This document shows, piece by piece, positions 24,662 to 33,335 of a stretch of DNA of 45,857 nucleotides. Origin of the DNA: Ruminococcaceae bacterium UBA3903. GTDB lineage: Bacteria; Bacillota; Clostridia; Oscillospirales; Acutalibacteraceae. The stretch lies in NCBI GenBank assembly GCA_002391625.1, contig DGFJ01000030.1, positions 1 through 45,857 of the forward strand, given 5' to 3'. The notes below the pieces were generated by a model. The model searched no databases, had not been told where the DNA came from, and worked only from the letters and a program-made list of their open reading frames with translations. Both the position numbers and the translations under genes were made by a program. The first letter of the stretch is position 1, and every line of letters starts with the position of its first letter.

Positions 24662-27600
24662 TTATAGGGTCTGTTGGTTATATATATAGCCGCCACCATA
24701 TTCAAACATTAATACACCTTGTCCATTTGTCAAGGTTACATCATTTCCATACCAAGTATTGCCCATGTGTAGTTTGAACCCATCTGCAGATGCTGGTATT
24801 TCCACTGTGTATAGGTAAAATTTAACTGACTGATTGTTCCAGTATTGTGAACCAACAGAGCAGTTAATACTTTTTCCAGAATCAACCAGTGTCGCATCAC
24901 CGCTAATTCCCAGTGAATTATTCCAATAATGAGCGGTAATATCACCATGAAGCTTGCCACTGTCAATCAGATAATATGCGATGCCTACCTGAATAGTTTT
25001 AGTGGCGTTTGGTTCTGTAGGATTTTCTGTTGGTGTTTCTGTAGGTGTTTCTGTTGGAATAGCAGTAGGTGCTTCAGTAGGTGCTTCAGTTGGATTTTCC
25101 AGTTCATATTCTGTTACAGTACCATTTGCAAACAATATAGATTTACCAGACATTTTGAAGCCAGATTGGTTTTGACCAGGCACCTGTGTACCACTGCCAT
25201 TATTGAAAATAACATAGGCGTTTTCATAGCCAGCAGGTACTTGTATTTTATAATAACCTGTTGCTGAATCATATGTCATAGTGCTGCCACTCCAGGTTTC
25301 ATATATGTCTGAGGCGCTGTTATAAATATACGCATATATGTTGTTCCAGTTGTAGCTATTATTGTTAAAGTATATATATTGATTTGTTGGGATTATAGCT
25401 TCAGATTTTAGTGGAGTAGTGTTTTCTGTTCCATTGTGCATCCAATCTAAACGAGCGTTAATCCAATTTTTTAGGTATGAGGTGGTTGCTGAATATGTGC
25501 TACCAGTATCGGCTGAACCCCATAATAGTATAGGGTTTTTAGCGATAAAGTCCCAACGGGATTCGTTCATTTTAGCAGAACCCTCAACGTCTTTTATATA
25601 ATATGCCAAAGAGCCTTTTATGCTGTCGTTACCGTTAGCAATAGTCTTTGCAATATTATAGAAACCGTCTGTGCCGTTCCATAGCACTTTTATTTGGTTC
25701 CAAGCGTAGCTGTTGTTGGCTGCGGCTGCTTGAAAATTTTTAATACCTGTTGTTGTGCCTAACGACTGGTTTGCCCTGTATATTTCTTTTATTTTTGCAT
25801 ACCATTGTTCTGCAACTACTGGATTTTTATATGTAGATGATGCAATTTGTCTTACTTGATTGTATTGACCATAGCTCCAATCGTAGTCCCATACAGGTGC
25901 TGCGTGTAAACGATTGTCGATAGATGAGTCTATGTAAATATAATATGATGTAGCACAAGAGTCTAGGTTCTCTGAAAGCTCCTGTATTAGGAATACTTTT
26001 AGGAAGGAATCTACATCTATTACTTTTTCAAGGTCTGCCAGTGTGCTGGTTGAGTTATAAACAACGTTTTCTGCCTTGTTGAATAATGATGATACATAAT
26101 TAATCTCTGCTTTAGATGCAAGCTCTGGCACCTTTACAACTACCTGCTGACCCTTGTTAGAGATAAATCCACTGATTTCATCAGCAAATCTGTCCTGTAA
26201 TTCAAATTCTAGCAGGTATGCACCGTCACCGTTTGAAACATTTATTGTGTTGCCGTTTTGGTCAGTTGTAGGGTCTTTCATATCAACCCATTTTTTAAAG
26301 TTTGCTGTTGTTGTATCGTTTACGTTACCAGTGGATGAGCTTCTGGCAGCCTTAGAAAGGTCAGTGCCTTTGTTTGCAGTTTCGTTTAAATCGTCCAAAT
26401 TATATGCTAGGTCTACTGATTGAGAATTAACCTCAATTTTATCTGTAACCATAAATGAACCCATGTATTCGCCATTATCATATAGGTCTACATATTGAAA
26501 GGTTGGTGTATATGCTAAACCAATTTGGTCTGCCAATGCAAATGTGAATACATTTCTTAAGTATGACTCGTCGGCATTATTTGCTAAAAGACAATATTTT
26601 TTACCGCTGTTCATGGTAGAATATATTTTTGTCTTTGAACCTAATGTTATGTTATACGAATACTTTCCAAAGCACTCGTAGCTGGCTTGCCAGGAGGAAT
26701 TACCTCTGCCTTTTATTTTCTTTAGGGAGGTTTCCTGGAAGCTTTTACCTTGTTCAGATGTTGCTAGAGTACCAGATGTTGAGAATGCATCTTTGTTATC
26801 CAAAGGTGTACCGTTAGCGGATTTAGCATATGTGGTAGTAGGCATACTCTCTTTTGTAGATAAGTACATAGCAGGTGATGTGGATTTGTATATTTTCAAT
26901 GAGCCTGCGTTACTTCCGTTTAAATAAAGTGTATATGATGAATCTGCATCAAATGAATACTCATCGCCACTTTTAATTGTTTGATTGCCAATTTTTACAC
27001 TGGAATAGCCAGAAAAATAAACAGGAAGATTTTTAACGTTTGCTGTTTCAGGTAAATATAAATAGTAAGAGCCACTTGATTTCTCATACATTTTTACAAG
27101 GGATAATGTTGAGTTAACCAAGCTGGGGTTTTCAGCTGTATCAACCCAGAGTGTTTTACCGGTAAATGCTTTTTGTTTTAATTCTTTAGTGTCGTTTGTA
27201 GTAGGAGCATCAGTAGGTGCTGCCGTAGGAGCATCAGTAGGTGCTGCCGTAGGAGCATCAGTAGGTGCTGCCGTAGGAGCATCAGTAGGTGCTGCCGTAG
27301 GAGTATCAGTAGGTGCTGTCGTAGGAGCATCAGTAGGTGCTACCGTAGGAGCATCAGTAGGTGCTACCGTAGGAGCATCAGTAGGTGCTGTCGTAGGAGC
27401 ATCAGTAGGTGCTGTCGTAGGAGCATCAGTAGGTGCTGTCGTAGGAGCATTAGTAGGTGCTGTCGTAGGAGCATCAGTAGGTGCTGCCGTAGGGGCATCG
27501 GTTACAGGCTCTGTTGGTGATTGCTCTGTAACCGTTACATAATTGGCATTGTTAATTACACTGATTTTAAAGTTTACATCGCCATTTGTAACAGTGTATT

Positions 27601-27931
27601 TCATATTAGATGAGCTGCCGCCCCAGGTCATCTTATATGCTGTGCCTGATGTTAGAGTTTGTCCGCTGGTTGCACACCATGTGTTACCTCCGTTTTCAAA
27701 TGCAACCATTTTGAATTCGATTGTTTTTCCCACATAATCTTTTAAATTAAGTGTTATTTCTCCTGGACTGCCAGATATTACATCTGTTGATGCACCCCAG
27801 CCATTGAAATCTCCGCAGACTCTCCAATAGCTAATAGCTGCATTTGCCTGTATTGTTCCTACAAATAGCGTTGACATTATTATTAATAATGCCAGTACCT
27901 CCGAAACAATACTCTTTGTTCTTTTTCTCAC
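24662..27931 (-). CDS. CotH-kinase surface protein with starch-binding-like modules
   Basis: 1089 aa from GTG 27931, 7 nt after AAGGAGAG; an ATG ten codons upstream lies before that site. The signal peptide (1-31) ends A-N-A. A starch-binding-like module (about 32-135; VCGDFNGWG) is followed by a Thr/Pro/Ala/Asp linker of 8-residue repeats (about 140-245). The CotH domain (about 370-700) carries KGRGNSSW, CLLANNADESYLRN, MGSFMVTDKIEV and the catalytic VWDYDWSYG (about 680). A CBM26-like module follows (about 850-940; YIYFNNNSYNWNNIYAYIYN), then a Pro/Glu/Thr linker and a C-terminal Trp/Tyr-rich module (about 980-1089). CotH proteins are atypical kinases that phosphorylate spore-coat or surface proteins. 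No cell-wall anchor is visible. Confidence 0.88.
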   Translation of the reverse strand: MRKRTKSIVSEVLALLIIMSTLFVGTIQANAAISYWRVCGDFNGWGASTDVISGSPGEITLNLKDYVGKTIEFKMVAFENGGNTWCATSGQTLTSGTAYKMTWGGSSSNMKYTVTNGDVNFKISVINNANYVTVTEQSPTEPVTDAPTAAPTDAPTTAPTNAPTTAPTDAPTTAPTDAPTTAPTDAPTVAPTDAPTVAPTDAPTTAPTDTPTAAPTDAPTAAPTDAPTAAPTDAPTAAPTDAPTTNDTKELKQKAFTGKTLWVDTAENPSLVNSTLSLVKMYEKSSGSYYLYLPETANVKNLPVYFSGYSSVKIGNQTIKSGDEYSFDADSSYTLYLNGSNAGSLKIYKSTSPAMYLSTKESMPTTTYAKSANGTPLDNKDAFSTSGTLATSEQGKSFQETSLKKIKGRGNSSWQASYECFGKYSYNITLGSKTKIYSTMNSGKKYCLLANNADESYLRNVFTFALADQIGLAYTPTFQYVDLYDNGEYMGSFMVTDKIEVNSQSVDLAYNLDDLNETANKGTDLSKAARSSSTGNVNDTTTANFKKWVDMKDPTTDQNGNTINVSNGDGAYLLEFELQDRFADEISGFISNKGQQVVVKVPELASKAEINYVSSLFNKAENVVYNSTSTLADLEKVIDVDSFLKVFLIQELSENLDSCATSYYIYIDSSIDNRLHAAPVWDYDWSYGQYNQVRQIASSTYKNPVVAEQWYAKIKEIYRANQSLGTTTGIKNFQAAAANNSYAWNQIKVLWNGTDGFYNIAKTIANGNDSIKGSLAYYIKDVEGSAKMNESRWDFIAKNPILLWGSADTGSTYSATTSYLKNWINARLDWMHNGTENTTPLKSEAIIPTNQYIYFNNNSYNWNNIYAYIYNSASDIYETWSGSTMTYDSATGYYKIQVPAGYENAYVIFNNGSGTQVPGQNQSGFKMSGKSILFANGTVTEYELENPTEAPTEAPTAIPTETPTETPTENPTEPNATKTIQVGIAYYLIDSGKLHGDITAHYWNNSLGISGDATLVDSGKSINCSVGSQYWNNQSVKFYLYTVEIPASADGFKLHMGNTWYGNDVTLTNGQGVLMFEYGGGYIYNQQTL
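27195..27500 (-). repeat. 24-bp tandem repeats encoding the Thr/Pro linker of cotH
   Basis: About twelve direct copies of a 24-bp unit (forward-strand consensus GGAGCATCAGTAGGTGCTG then YCGTA). Each codes for an 8-residue linker unit of the type T-A-P-T-D-A-P-T with T/A/V variation. Copy-number change by slippage is likely between strains. Confidence 0.9.
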
Positions 27932-28004
27932 AAAACATCTCTCCTTTTTGTTTTTTTGCAAAAACTTAATGTTTGCAATATCAGTTTAACATTCAGAAAA
28001 AATA

Positions 28005-28026
28005 AATGCAATGCGATAATTGCATT
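28005..28026 (-). promoter_or_regulatory. Dyad in the presumed cotH promoter
   Basis: AATGCAAT and ATTGCATT form a perfect 8-bp inverted repeat with a 6-bp spacer. On the minus strand a TTGAAT / TTTATT pair with 17-nt spacing straddles it, so the dyad would sit mainly between -35 and -10. The rest of the 430-bp divergent gap is AT-rich. Towards the def-like gene, AAGACA (28261-28266) and TATAAT (28284-28289) with 17-nt spacing are a plausible promoter. Confidence 0.4.
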
Positions 28027-28364
28027 CAAGCAAAAAACAGCAAAATATATACTAATAAGGAAGTAATAGGTAAATTTATTTGATAAATCATATAGCTTTT
28101 TACATAAACATAGCAGTATTTTGTCCCCATTTTAATTTATGTAAATATTTTTTATGCGCTAATTATAGATATAAATAATTAACATTACGCCGTAAACTGT
28201 GAATAAATAACATAAAAACTAATGTTTAATATGCTTTTAATAATAAATTTTGTAAAAGTAAAGACAAGCTAATATATAAAATGTATAATAGATTTAACGA
28301 TTTATTTTATAATGCGAAAAATACAAGGTGCAGAAGGTTATAGCTATCAGGGGGTGATTAGTTG

Positions 28365-28775
28365 GTGATTAAACCAATTATCAAGGATGTGCTTTTTTTG
28401 GAGAGAAAGTCCCAGCTGGCAACGTTAGAGGATATAGGTGTAGCAACGGATCTGTTAGATACACTAAAGGCAAACGCACAAACGTGTGTAGGGATGGCTG
28501 CTAACATGATAGGTGTGACAAAACAAATCATCGCATTTCAAAATGATAAAGAATATATGGTTATGATTAATCCTAAAATCATAAAATATTCAGGGGCGTT
28601 TGAAACAGAGGAGAGCTGTTTGTCATTAACCGGTAAACGAAAAACTAAACGTTACAAATACATAAAGGTTGAATACCAAAATTTAAATTTTCAGATGCGT
28701 ATAAAAACCTTTACTAATTGGACGGCACAAATTATCCAGCATGAAATAGATCACTGTAACGGCATTATTATATGA
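28365..28775 (+). CDS. def: Peptide-deformylase-like protein (divergent paralog)
   Basis: 136 aa. The likely start is GTG 28365, giving MIKPIIKDVLFL as in related deformylases; TTG 28362 is the alternative, and both follow AGGGGGTGAT. Three family motifs are present in altered form: VGMAANMIG for G-x-G-x-A-A-x-Q-x-G, ESCLSL for E-G-C-L-S, and QHEIDHCNG for Q-H-E-x-D-H-x-x-G. The Cys and both His metal ligands and the Glu are kept, so metal binding and activity are plausible. The altered first motif (Met for Gln) and short length mark the second deformylase group common in Clostridia. Confidence 0.82.
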   Translation: MIKPIIKDVLFLERKSQLATLEDIGVATDLLDTLKANAQTCVGMAANMIGVTKQIIAFQNDKEYMVMINPKIIKYSGAFETEESCLSLTGKRKTKRYKYIKVEYQNLNFQMRIKTFTNWTAQIIQHEIDHCNGIII

Positions 28776-28867
28776 TATGTAAAGTGATTTTTACAATGGT
28801 ATATATGTCATAGCTATATTTGTGGAAAAGCTTTACGGGTATAAAATGGTGGCTGTATGAAAATAAT

Positions 28868-28910
28868 AAGCAGTGTGGTATGTAATCATTGATTACATAC
28901 CACACTGCTT
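28868..28910. terminator. Bidirectional terminator between def-like gene and ridA
   Basis: A perfect 21-bp stem with arms 28868-28888 and 28890-28910 (AAGCAGTGTGGTATG in the left arm) has a single centre base; a realistic RNA loop is the central few bases. T-rich tails lie on both sides (TTGTTT forward, ATTATTTTC reverse). It would end both convergent transcripts. Confidence 0.85.
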
Positions 28911-28947
28911 TGTTTACTAAAAAATCCAAGGCACATTACCCAAGTCA

Positions 28948-29322
28948 TTAAACCTCTGCTATTACTTCAACCTCGGCTAAAACACCCTTTGGCAGCTCCT
29001 TCACGGCTACACAGGAACGTGCTGGTTTATTTGTAAAGTATTTGCCATATATTTCGTTAAATGTGGCAAAGTCACTCATATTTGCCAGAAAACAGGTTGT
29101 CTTTACCGCTTTGTCAAAGCCAGAGCCTGCAGCCTGTAAAACTTCATCTAAATTTTTCATAATTTGTTCAGTTTGCTGGCTGATGGTTGTACCGTTAACC
29201 TGTTGTGTTTTTGGGTCTAATGCAATTTGACCTGATGTGAATACAAGACCACCTGCTACCACAGCCTGTGAATATGGTCCTATAGCCTCTGGTGCGTTTT
29301 TTGTATAAACCTTGTTTGCCAT
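28948..29322 (-). CDS. ridA: RidA (reactive enamine/imine deaminase)
   Basis: 124 aa, the usual size; GGAGG before ATG. Family landmarks are APEAIGPYSQAVVAGGLVFTSGQI, NLDEVLQAAGSGFDKAVKTTCFL and the final ARSCVAVKELPKGVLAEVEVIAEV containing the substrate-binding Arg and Glu. RidA hydrolyses 2-aminocrotonate and 2-aminoacrylate released by PLP enzymes. The gene follows ilvA by 17 bp on the same transcript, so the enzyme that makes the toxic enamine and the one that clears it are produced together. Confidence 0.95.
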   Translation of the reverse strand: MANKVYTKNAPEAIGPYSQAVVAGGLVFTSGQIALDPKTQQVNGTTISQQTEQIMKNLDEVLQAAGSGFDKAVKTTCFLANMSDFATFNEIYGKYFTNKPARSCVAVKELPKGVLAEVEVIAEV

Positions 29323-29339
29323 AATAAATTCCTCCGTTT

Positions 29340-30533
29340 TTATACTAATTTATATCCATTGTTAACCAATGTTTTTTTAATTTCATCAACGTGCTGCTGA
29401 TTTCTGGTTTCCATAGAGATACGCAGATAACAAGCGTTGATATCCATATCCACATCGGCTCTATCATGATTAATTGATACTACGTTGCCACCTAGCTTAG
29501 CGATAATGTCTGATACCCCCATTAACTGACCTGGTTTGTCGGTTAATGCAATGGTAAGCTCTGCCAATCTGCCAGACATTTGTAAACCACGGTTGATAAC
29601 ACGTGATAATATAGTAACGTCGATGTTACCCCCAGACAACAGACAGCATACACGTTTACCCTTGATTGGCAGCTTATTAAACAGTGCAGCAGCAAAAGCA
29701 GCCGCACCTGCACCCTCTGTAATCATCTTTTGCTTTTCCAGCAATGTTAATATAGCAGCTGATACCTCATCGTCTGTAACTGTGATTACGTCATCTACAT
29801 ATTTACTGCAAATTTTAAAGGTGTTTTCTCCAGGTGTTTTAACAGCTATACCGTCCTGAAATGTGTGTACATTAGGTAATGTTTCAATTTTTTTATGTTC
29901 AAGAGAGTTCTTCATAGATGGTGCACCAGCAGCCTGTACGCCATAAACCTTAACGTTAGGGTTTAATGATTTTATTGCGAAGGCTACGCCTGATATTAAG
30001 CCACCACCGCCAACGGGTACGATTACAGCATCTATGTCGGGCTGTTGATCTAAAATTTCTAAACCAATAGTACCTTGACCGGCAATAACCATATCATCGT
30101 CAAATGGGTGTATAAAGGTTGCTCCGCTTTCTGCCTGTAGCTCCGTTGCCTTTTTATAGGCATCATCATATGTACCCTCTACCAAGCATACCTCCGCACC
30201 AAACTTTTTGGTAGCCTCTACCTTTGAGATAGGTGCGTTATCAGGGATACAGATTAAGGACCTAATACCACTTTTTGTAGCAGCTAACGCTACACCCTGT
30301 GCGTGATTACCTGCTGAACAAGCAATAACGCCCTTTGCTTTTTCAGCCTCTGTTAGCTGAGATATTTTATAGTAGGCACCACGAACCTTAAAGGAGCCTG
30401 TAACCTGTAGGTTTTCGGTTTTAAGGTAAAGCTTGCTGTCTGGTATTAGGTCAGGTGCTTTTATAAGGTCGGTAGGTCTGATGACCTCCTTTAAAATATA
30501 TGAAGCATGGTAGATTTTGTCAAGAGTAAGCAT
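29340..30533 (-). CDS. ilvA: Threonine ammonia-lyase (biosynthetic/catabolic, ACT-containing)
   Basis: 397 aa from ATG 30533 after GGGAG; the longer frame would read through the leader terminator and is rejected. PLP enzyme: the Lys in GSFKVRGAYY, the phosphate loop VPVGGGGLISG and the SGGN motif. The C-terminal 75 residues (LTIALTDKPGQLMGV and beyond) are a single ACT domain, as in the short TdcB/Bacillus IlvA-like forms. It converts threonine to 2-oxobutyrate for isoleucine synthesis. Regulated by the T-box leader just upstream. Confidence 0.93.
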   Translation of the reverse strand: MLTLDKIYHASYILKEVIRPTDLIKAPDLIPDSKLYLKTENLQVTGSFKVRGAYYKISQLTEAEKAKGVIACSAGNHAQGVALAATKSGIRSLICIPDNAPISKVEATKKFGAEVCLVEGTYDDAYKKATELQAESGATFIHPFDDDMVIAGQGTIGLEILDQQPDIDAVIVPVGGGGLISGVAFAIKSLNPNVKVYGVQAAGAPSMKNSLEHKKIETLPNVHTFQDGIAVKTPGENTFKICSKYVDDVITVTDDEVSAAILTLLEKQKMITEGAGAAAFAAALFNKLPIKGKRVCCLLSGGNIDVTILSRVINRGLQMSGRLAELTIALTDKPGQLMGVSDIIAKLGGNVVSINHDRADVDMDINACYLRISMETRNQQHVDEIKKTLVNNGYKLV

Positions 30534-30562
30534 AATATTTTTCTCCCTTTTGTAAATTTGTA

Positions 30563-30860
30563 AAATAAAAAAGTCTTTCGTCCTAGAAAGGACGAAAGAC
30601 ATACAGTTTTCCGTGGTACCACCTTAATTTGCCGTTAATAACAGCCACTTTATTATCACATCTATCAATGTGCTATCTCTATAACGGGAGAACCCGTACT
30701 GTCCTACTTTTTACATAAATTTCAGAAGTCTGCTCCAAGGTGATGGTAACAAGAGCCTACACTGTTTTACACCAACCAACAGCTCTCTGTAGAAAGGCTT
30801 GCTTATTGCTTTGTCCTCGTCTTAGCGTTTGTTATATTAAGTTATATATATTAAGTTCTA
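30563..30860 (-). promoter_or_regulatory. T-box riboswitch of ilvA-ridA, with promoter
   Basis: On the minus strand, TTGACA (30890-30895), 17 nt and TATAAA (30867-30872) start a leader of about 290 nt. It contains the Stem I landmarks AGAGAGCT and GGTTGGTG, the specifier region GTTACCATCACCTTGGAGC (30732-30750), the T-box AAGGTGGTACCACGG (30611-30625) and the terminator GTCTTTCGTCC/GGACGAAAGAC (30573-30600) followed by a U-rich tract. Uncharged tRNA would favour antitermination. The specifier region contains both ATC (Ile) and ACC (Thr); Ile is expected for ilvA, but I cannot fix the register by eye. Confidence 0.92.
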
Positions 30861-30914
30861 TAATCTTTTATACTTCTTTTTTTGCTGATTGTCAATAGCA
30901 AATTATATATTTTT

Positions 30915-31877
30915 TTAGAATTCTTTTTTGACTGTCCTTATAAATAGATTAGATAATGTTTCTTTTGGATCCTTGCTGTTAAACAAAACATCGTTAACCG
31001 CATTCACAATTGGTAGGTCTACATGATAGTCCTGACTTAGCTTTACCAAGGCCTTAGTAGTAGATACTCCCTCGGCTAGCTTTCCAAAATGTTCACCATT
31101 TATCAGCATTTCACCGTAACGTCTGTTGTGACTAAAGGGGGAGAACAGAGTAGCTTCATAATCTCCTAAATGACACAATCCAAAGGCTGACATCTCGTTA
31201 CCGCCCATTGCTCTTATTAGTCTGGAAATTTCTCTGGTACCACGGGCCATTAATGCACCTTTGAGGGAGGTATAGCCCATACCGTCCAGCATACCCGCTG
31301 CTATACCCACTACGTTTTTGGCGGCGGCACCTACCTCTGTGCCTATTAAATCCTGACCAAAGTAGAAACGGATAAGCTCGCTGTTAAATGAATTTACCAG
31401 CTTTTCCTTCACAGCCAGATTGTCAGAATCAATAACCATACAGTTAGGAATACCACGTACGTAATCCTGAGGATGTCCAGGACCTACCCATACCGCCACA
31501 GGCGTTTTATCCGTGTCAACATGAGCAGATACAATTTGTGATAAGCGTCTGCCAGTTTTCTCTTCAATACCCTTCATGCAAAGTACAAAAATTTTTCCGT
31601 CAAGGCTGTATTTTGTTATGCTGTTCATAAATGAATCTAATGCTTGAGAGCTGATAGAAATTATAATAACCTCTGCGTGCTTTATGGCTGCCTCTAAATC
31701 TGAGGTTATAGTTATTTTGTCGCTAAATGATAGATATTCATTTTTTCTTTCTTTTTTTAATTGCTGGTATACTGGTTCTGTTTCCAACCCCCAGGAATAC
31801 ACGTTATGACCTGTTTTATCTAAATACCAAGCTATGCAGGAACCCCATCTACCACAACCTAATACTGAAATATTCAT
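30915..31877 (-). CDS. gpsA: NAD(P)-dependent glycerol-3-phosphate dehydrogenase
   Basis: 320 aa from ATG 31877; the GTG three codons upstream is part of the GGTGGGTG ribosome site. N-terminal Rossmann motif ISVLGCGRWGSCIAWYL, catalytic Lys in GAAAKNVVGIAAGM, and TSLKGALMARGTREISRL of the C-terminal helical domain. It makes sn-glycerol-3-phosphate for phospholipids from dihydroxyacetone phosphate. VWVGPGHPQDY replaces the common G-P-S-x-A-x-E block of other GpsA proteins, a change within the family. It may share a transcript with the TauE half-genes upstream. Confidence 0.92.
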   Translation of the reverse strand: MNISVLGCGRWGSCIAWYLDKTGHNVYSWGLETEPVYQQLKKERKNEYLSFSDKITITSDLEAAIKHAEVIIISISSQALDSFMNSITKYSLDGKIFVLCMKGIEEKTGRRLSQIVSAHVDTDKTPVAVWVGPGHPQDYVRGIPNCMVIDSDNLAVKEKLVNSFNSELIRFYFGQDLIGTEVGAAAKNVVGIAAGMLDGMGYTSLKGALMARGTREISRLIRAMGGNEMSAFGLCHLGDYEATLFSPFSHNRRYGEMLINGEHFGKLAEGVSTTKALVKLSQDYHVDLPIVNAVNDVLFNSKDPKETLSNLFIRTVKKEF

Positions 31878-31991
31878 ATTATACACCCACCTAATTTATA
31901 GTAAAAATTTAACGTAAATAATTATACCATAATATATACCACATTACCACAAAGGGGGTGTGAAATTTTTATGACATTTTCGGTAAAAATC

Positions 31992-32360
31992 CTACTTTTT
32001 ATCCTTGCTTTTGGTAAAAAGCTCCTTTGCTCCCATTATCAGCAGCAGTATGGCGAACAGCTTGGACAATAATTTATCATCTAGCATTTGTGAAATATAG
32101 CCACCTAAAAATGAGCCAATTACGCCGAATATGGCAAAGGGGATAGCAATTCTCCAACATATAAGATGCTTACGCTGATACATAATTACGGAGAAAATTC
32201 CAATAGGTATAAAGAATAGCAGATTAATTCCTTGTGCTGTGCTTTGAGGAATACTAGTAAAGATGGACAGATATATGATTAATATTCCGCCGCCGCCCAT
32301 GCCCATTGAGCCTAAGATTCCTGACAATAGGCCTGCCAAACCACACCATAGCCCGCTCAT
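31992..32360 (-). CDS. TauE/SafE exporter, half-protein B
   Basis: 122 aa. ATG 32360 overlaps the stop of half-protein A by four bases (ATGA). About four membrane segments. GLAGLLSGILGSMGMGGGGILIIYL is the glycine-rich signature that occurs once in each half of TauE/SafE-family sulfite/sulfonate exporters. The usual protein is ~250 aa with both halves fused; here each half is a separate coupled gene, so a heterodimer must form the transporter. Confidence 0.82.
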   Translation of the reverse strand: MSGLWCGLAGLLSGILGSMGMGGGGILIIYLSIFTSIPQSTAQGINLLFFIPIGIFSVIMYQRKHLICWRIAIPFAIFGVIGSFLGGYISQMLDDKLLSKLFAILLLIMGAKELFTKSKDKK

Positions 32361-32701
32361 GCAGTTAACAGGCGAATGCCTGCCCACAGCATCAACAAAG
32401 CAAACAGCTTTCGCAGTACCCTTGCCCGAAGCCTTTGCAATGCAATTGTGCCAATTATAGCTCCTATTACACCCCATAAAATATAGGGGAGAGCGTCATT
32501 TATGGTTACCCTGCCTTGTGATAAATAGTTAATGCTGCTGATTATACAAATGGGTAAAATAATACACACAGATGTGGCATGGGCTGTTTTTGTATCCAAT
32601 TGTTTTTTTAGCATGGGTACGGCTATCATACCACCGCCAGCACCTAGCAATCCGTTTAATATACCTGTTACTAAGCCGCCGACCACTGTACGCAGCTTCA
32701 T
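32357..32701 (-). CDS. TauE/SafE exporter, half-protein A
   Basis: 114 aa from ATG 32701 after GGAGGGTG; earlier in-frame starts have no ribosome site. Four predicted membrane segments; VTGILNGLLGAGGGMIAVPML is the family's glycine-rich motif, mirrored in half B. Both halves have intact starts, ribosome sites and hydrophobic patterns, so this looks like a genuine split rather than a frameshift. Substrate unknown (sulfite, sulfoacetate or other organic anions in relatives). Confidence 0.82.
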   Translation of the reverse strand: MKLRTVVGGLVTGILNGLLGAGGGMIAVPMLKKQLDTKTAHATSVCIILPICIISSINYLSQGRVTINDALPYILWGVIGAIIGTIALQRLRARVLRKLFALLMLWAGIRLLTA

Positions 32702-33011
32702 CTGTAGCACCCTCCTTTTTATGGGGTTATTAAATTTTAAATTTGTTTTTTCATTACTTATCCTAAGATTTGGCAAAACACCTGTTTAAACACAAATATT
32801 AGAAAAAGCTGTAATAGGCTTCCGTGAAAAAATCATAGGAGTTATATATAAAATTTTGAAAGCAACTATCCTTGCAAAATGCAAGACTTGTTAATTTTTA
32901 AGAAATACCACAGCACTATAAAAGGGATTGAATCAAATAATATTTTTTCAGTACACTGGTATTATAAATCAATATAATTAAAGAACCGCCCGAAATCAGC
33001 TTTCAGGCGGT
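32702..33011. other. Non-coding spacer with a terminator-like hairpin
   Basis: No gene is seen. At 32985-33011 ACCGCCCGAAA pairs with TTTCAGGCGGT (one wobble pair); on the minus strand it is followed by TCTTTAATT, so it could back up termination of the RNA gene upstream. The rest is AT-rich without clear signals. Confidence 0.45.
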
Positions 33012-33114
33012 GGTGTAATAGCCAGCAAGGGTTAAAAAATTAATAAGCTTTGCTGAACTGATATTGATATATTTATTTTTACCTATAATACAGGGAAAAT
33101 TCATAAAATATAAT

Positions 33115-33307
33115 AAAAAATCCCACCTGACCGTAAGGTGCCAATCATAACCTGCCTACAAAAAAGACAGGTGGGTGCTTTCCCTATGGTTTAACTGCTC
33201 CCAACATCTGGTGAAACCAGGAGGTCTGCAAATCCGCCATAGGAGTAAAGCTCCCAAAAAAAAGGTTGTAGGGTTATATAAACACCATATACGCATCAGG
33301 CAGGACA
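33115..33307 (-). ncRNA. ssrS: Probable 6S RNA
   Basis: The minus-strand product would fold into the 6S rod. CCTGCCT at the 5' end (33298-33304) pairs with AGGCAGG (33151-33157). Then comes an open central region with GGTGTTTATATAACCCTACA on one side, CCTATGG pairing with CCATAGG, a CTCC/GGAG stem and a terminal CTGG-TTTCA-CCAG hairpin. A -10 box TACAAT (33313-33318) precedes the 5' end. CCCACCTG pairs with CAGGTGGG before a T-run at 33120-33115 as terminator. 6S RNA binds sigma-A RNA polymerase in stationary phase. Assigned from architecture, not alignment. Confidence 0.6.
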
Positions 33308-33335
33308 TTTTTATTGTATGTGTTAAGCTAATAAA

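Noticed and set aside
27195..27500. Regular repeats as a CRISPR array
   Set aside because: The repeats are contiguous 24-bp coding units without unique spacers, within an intact reading frame.
27189..27542. Plus-strand frame translating to V-G-A-S-V-G-A repeats, resembling a glycine/alanine repeat protein
   Set aside because: It is the antisense shadow of the cotH linker repeats. Any 24-bp repeat is open in several frames, and there is no ribosome site or promoter.
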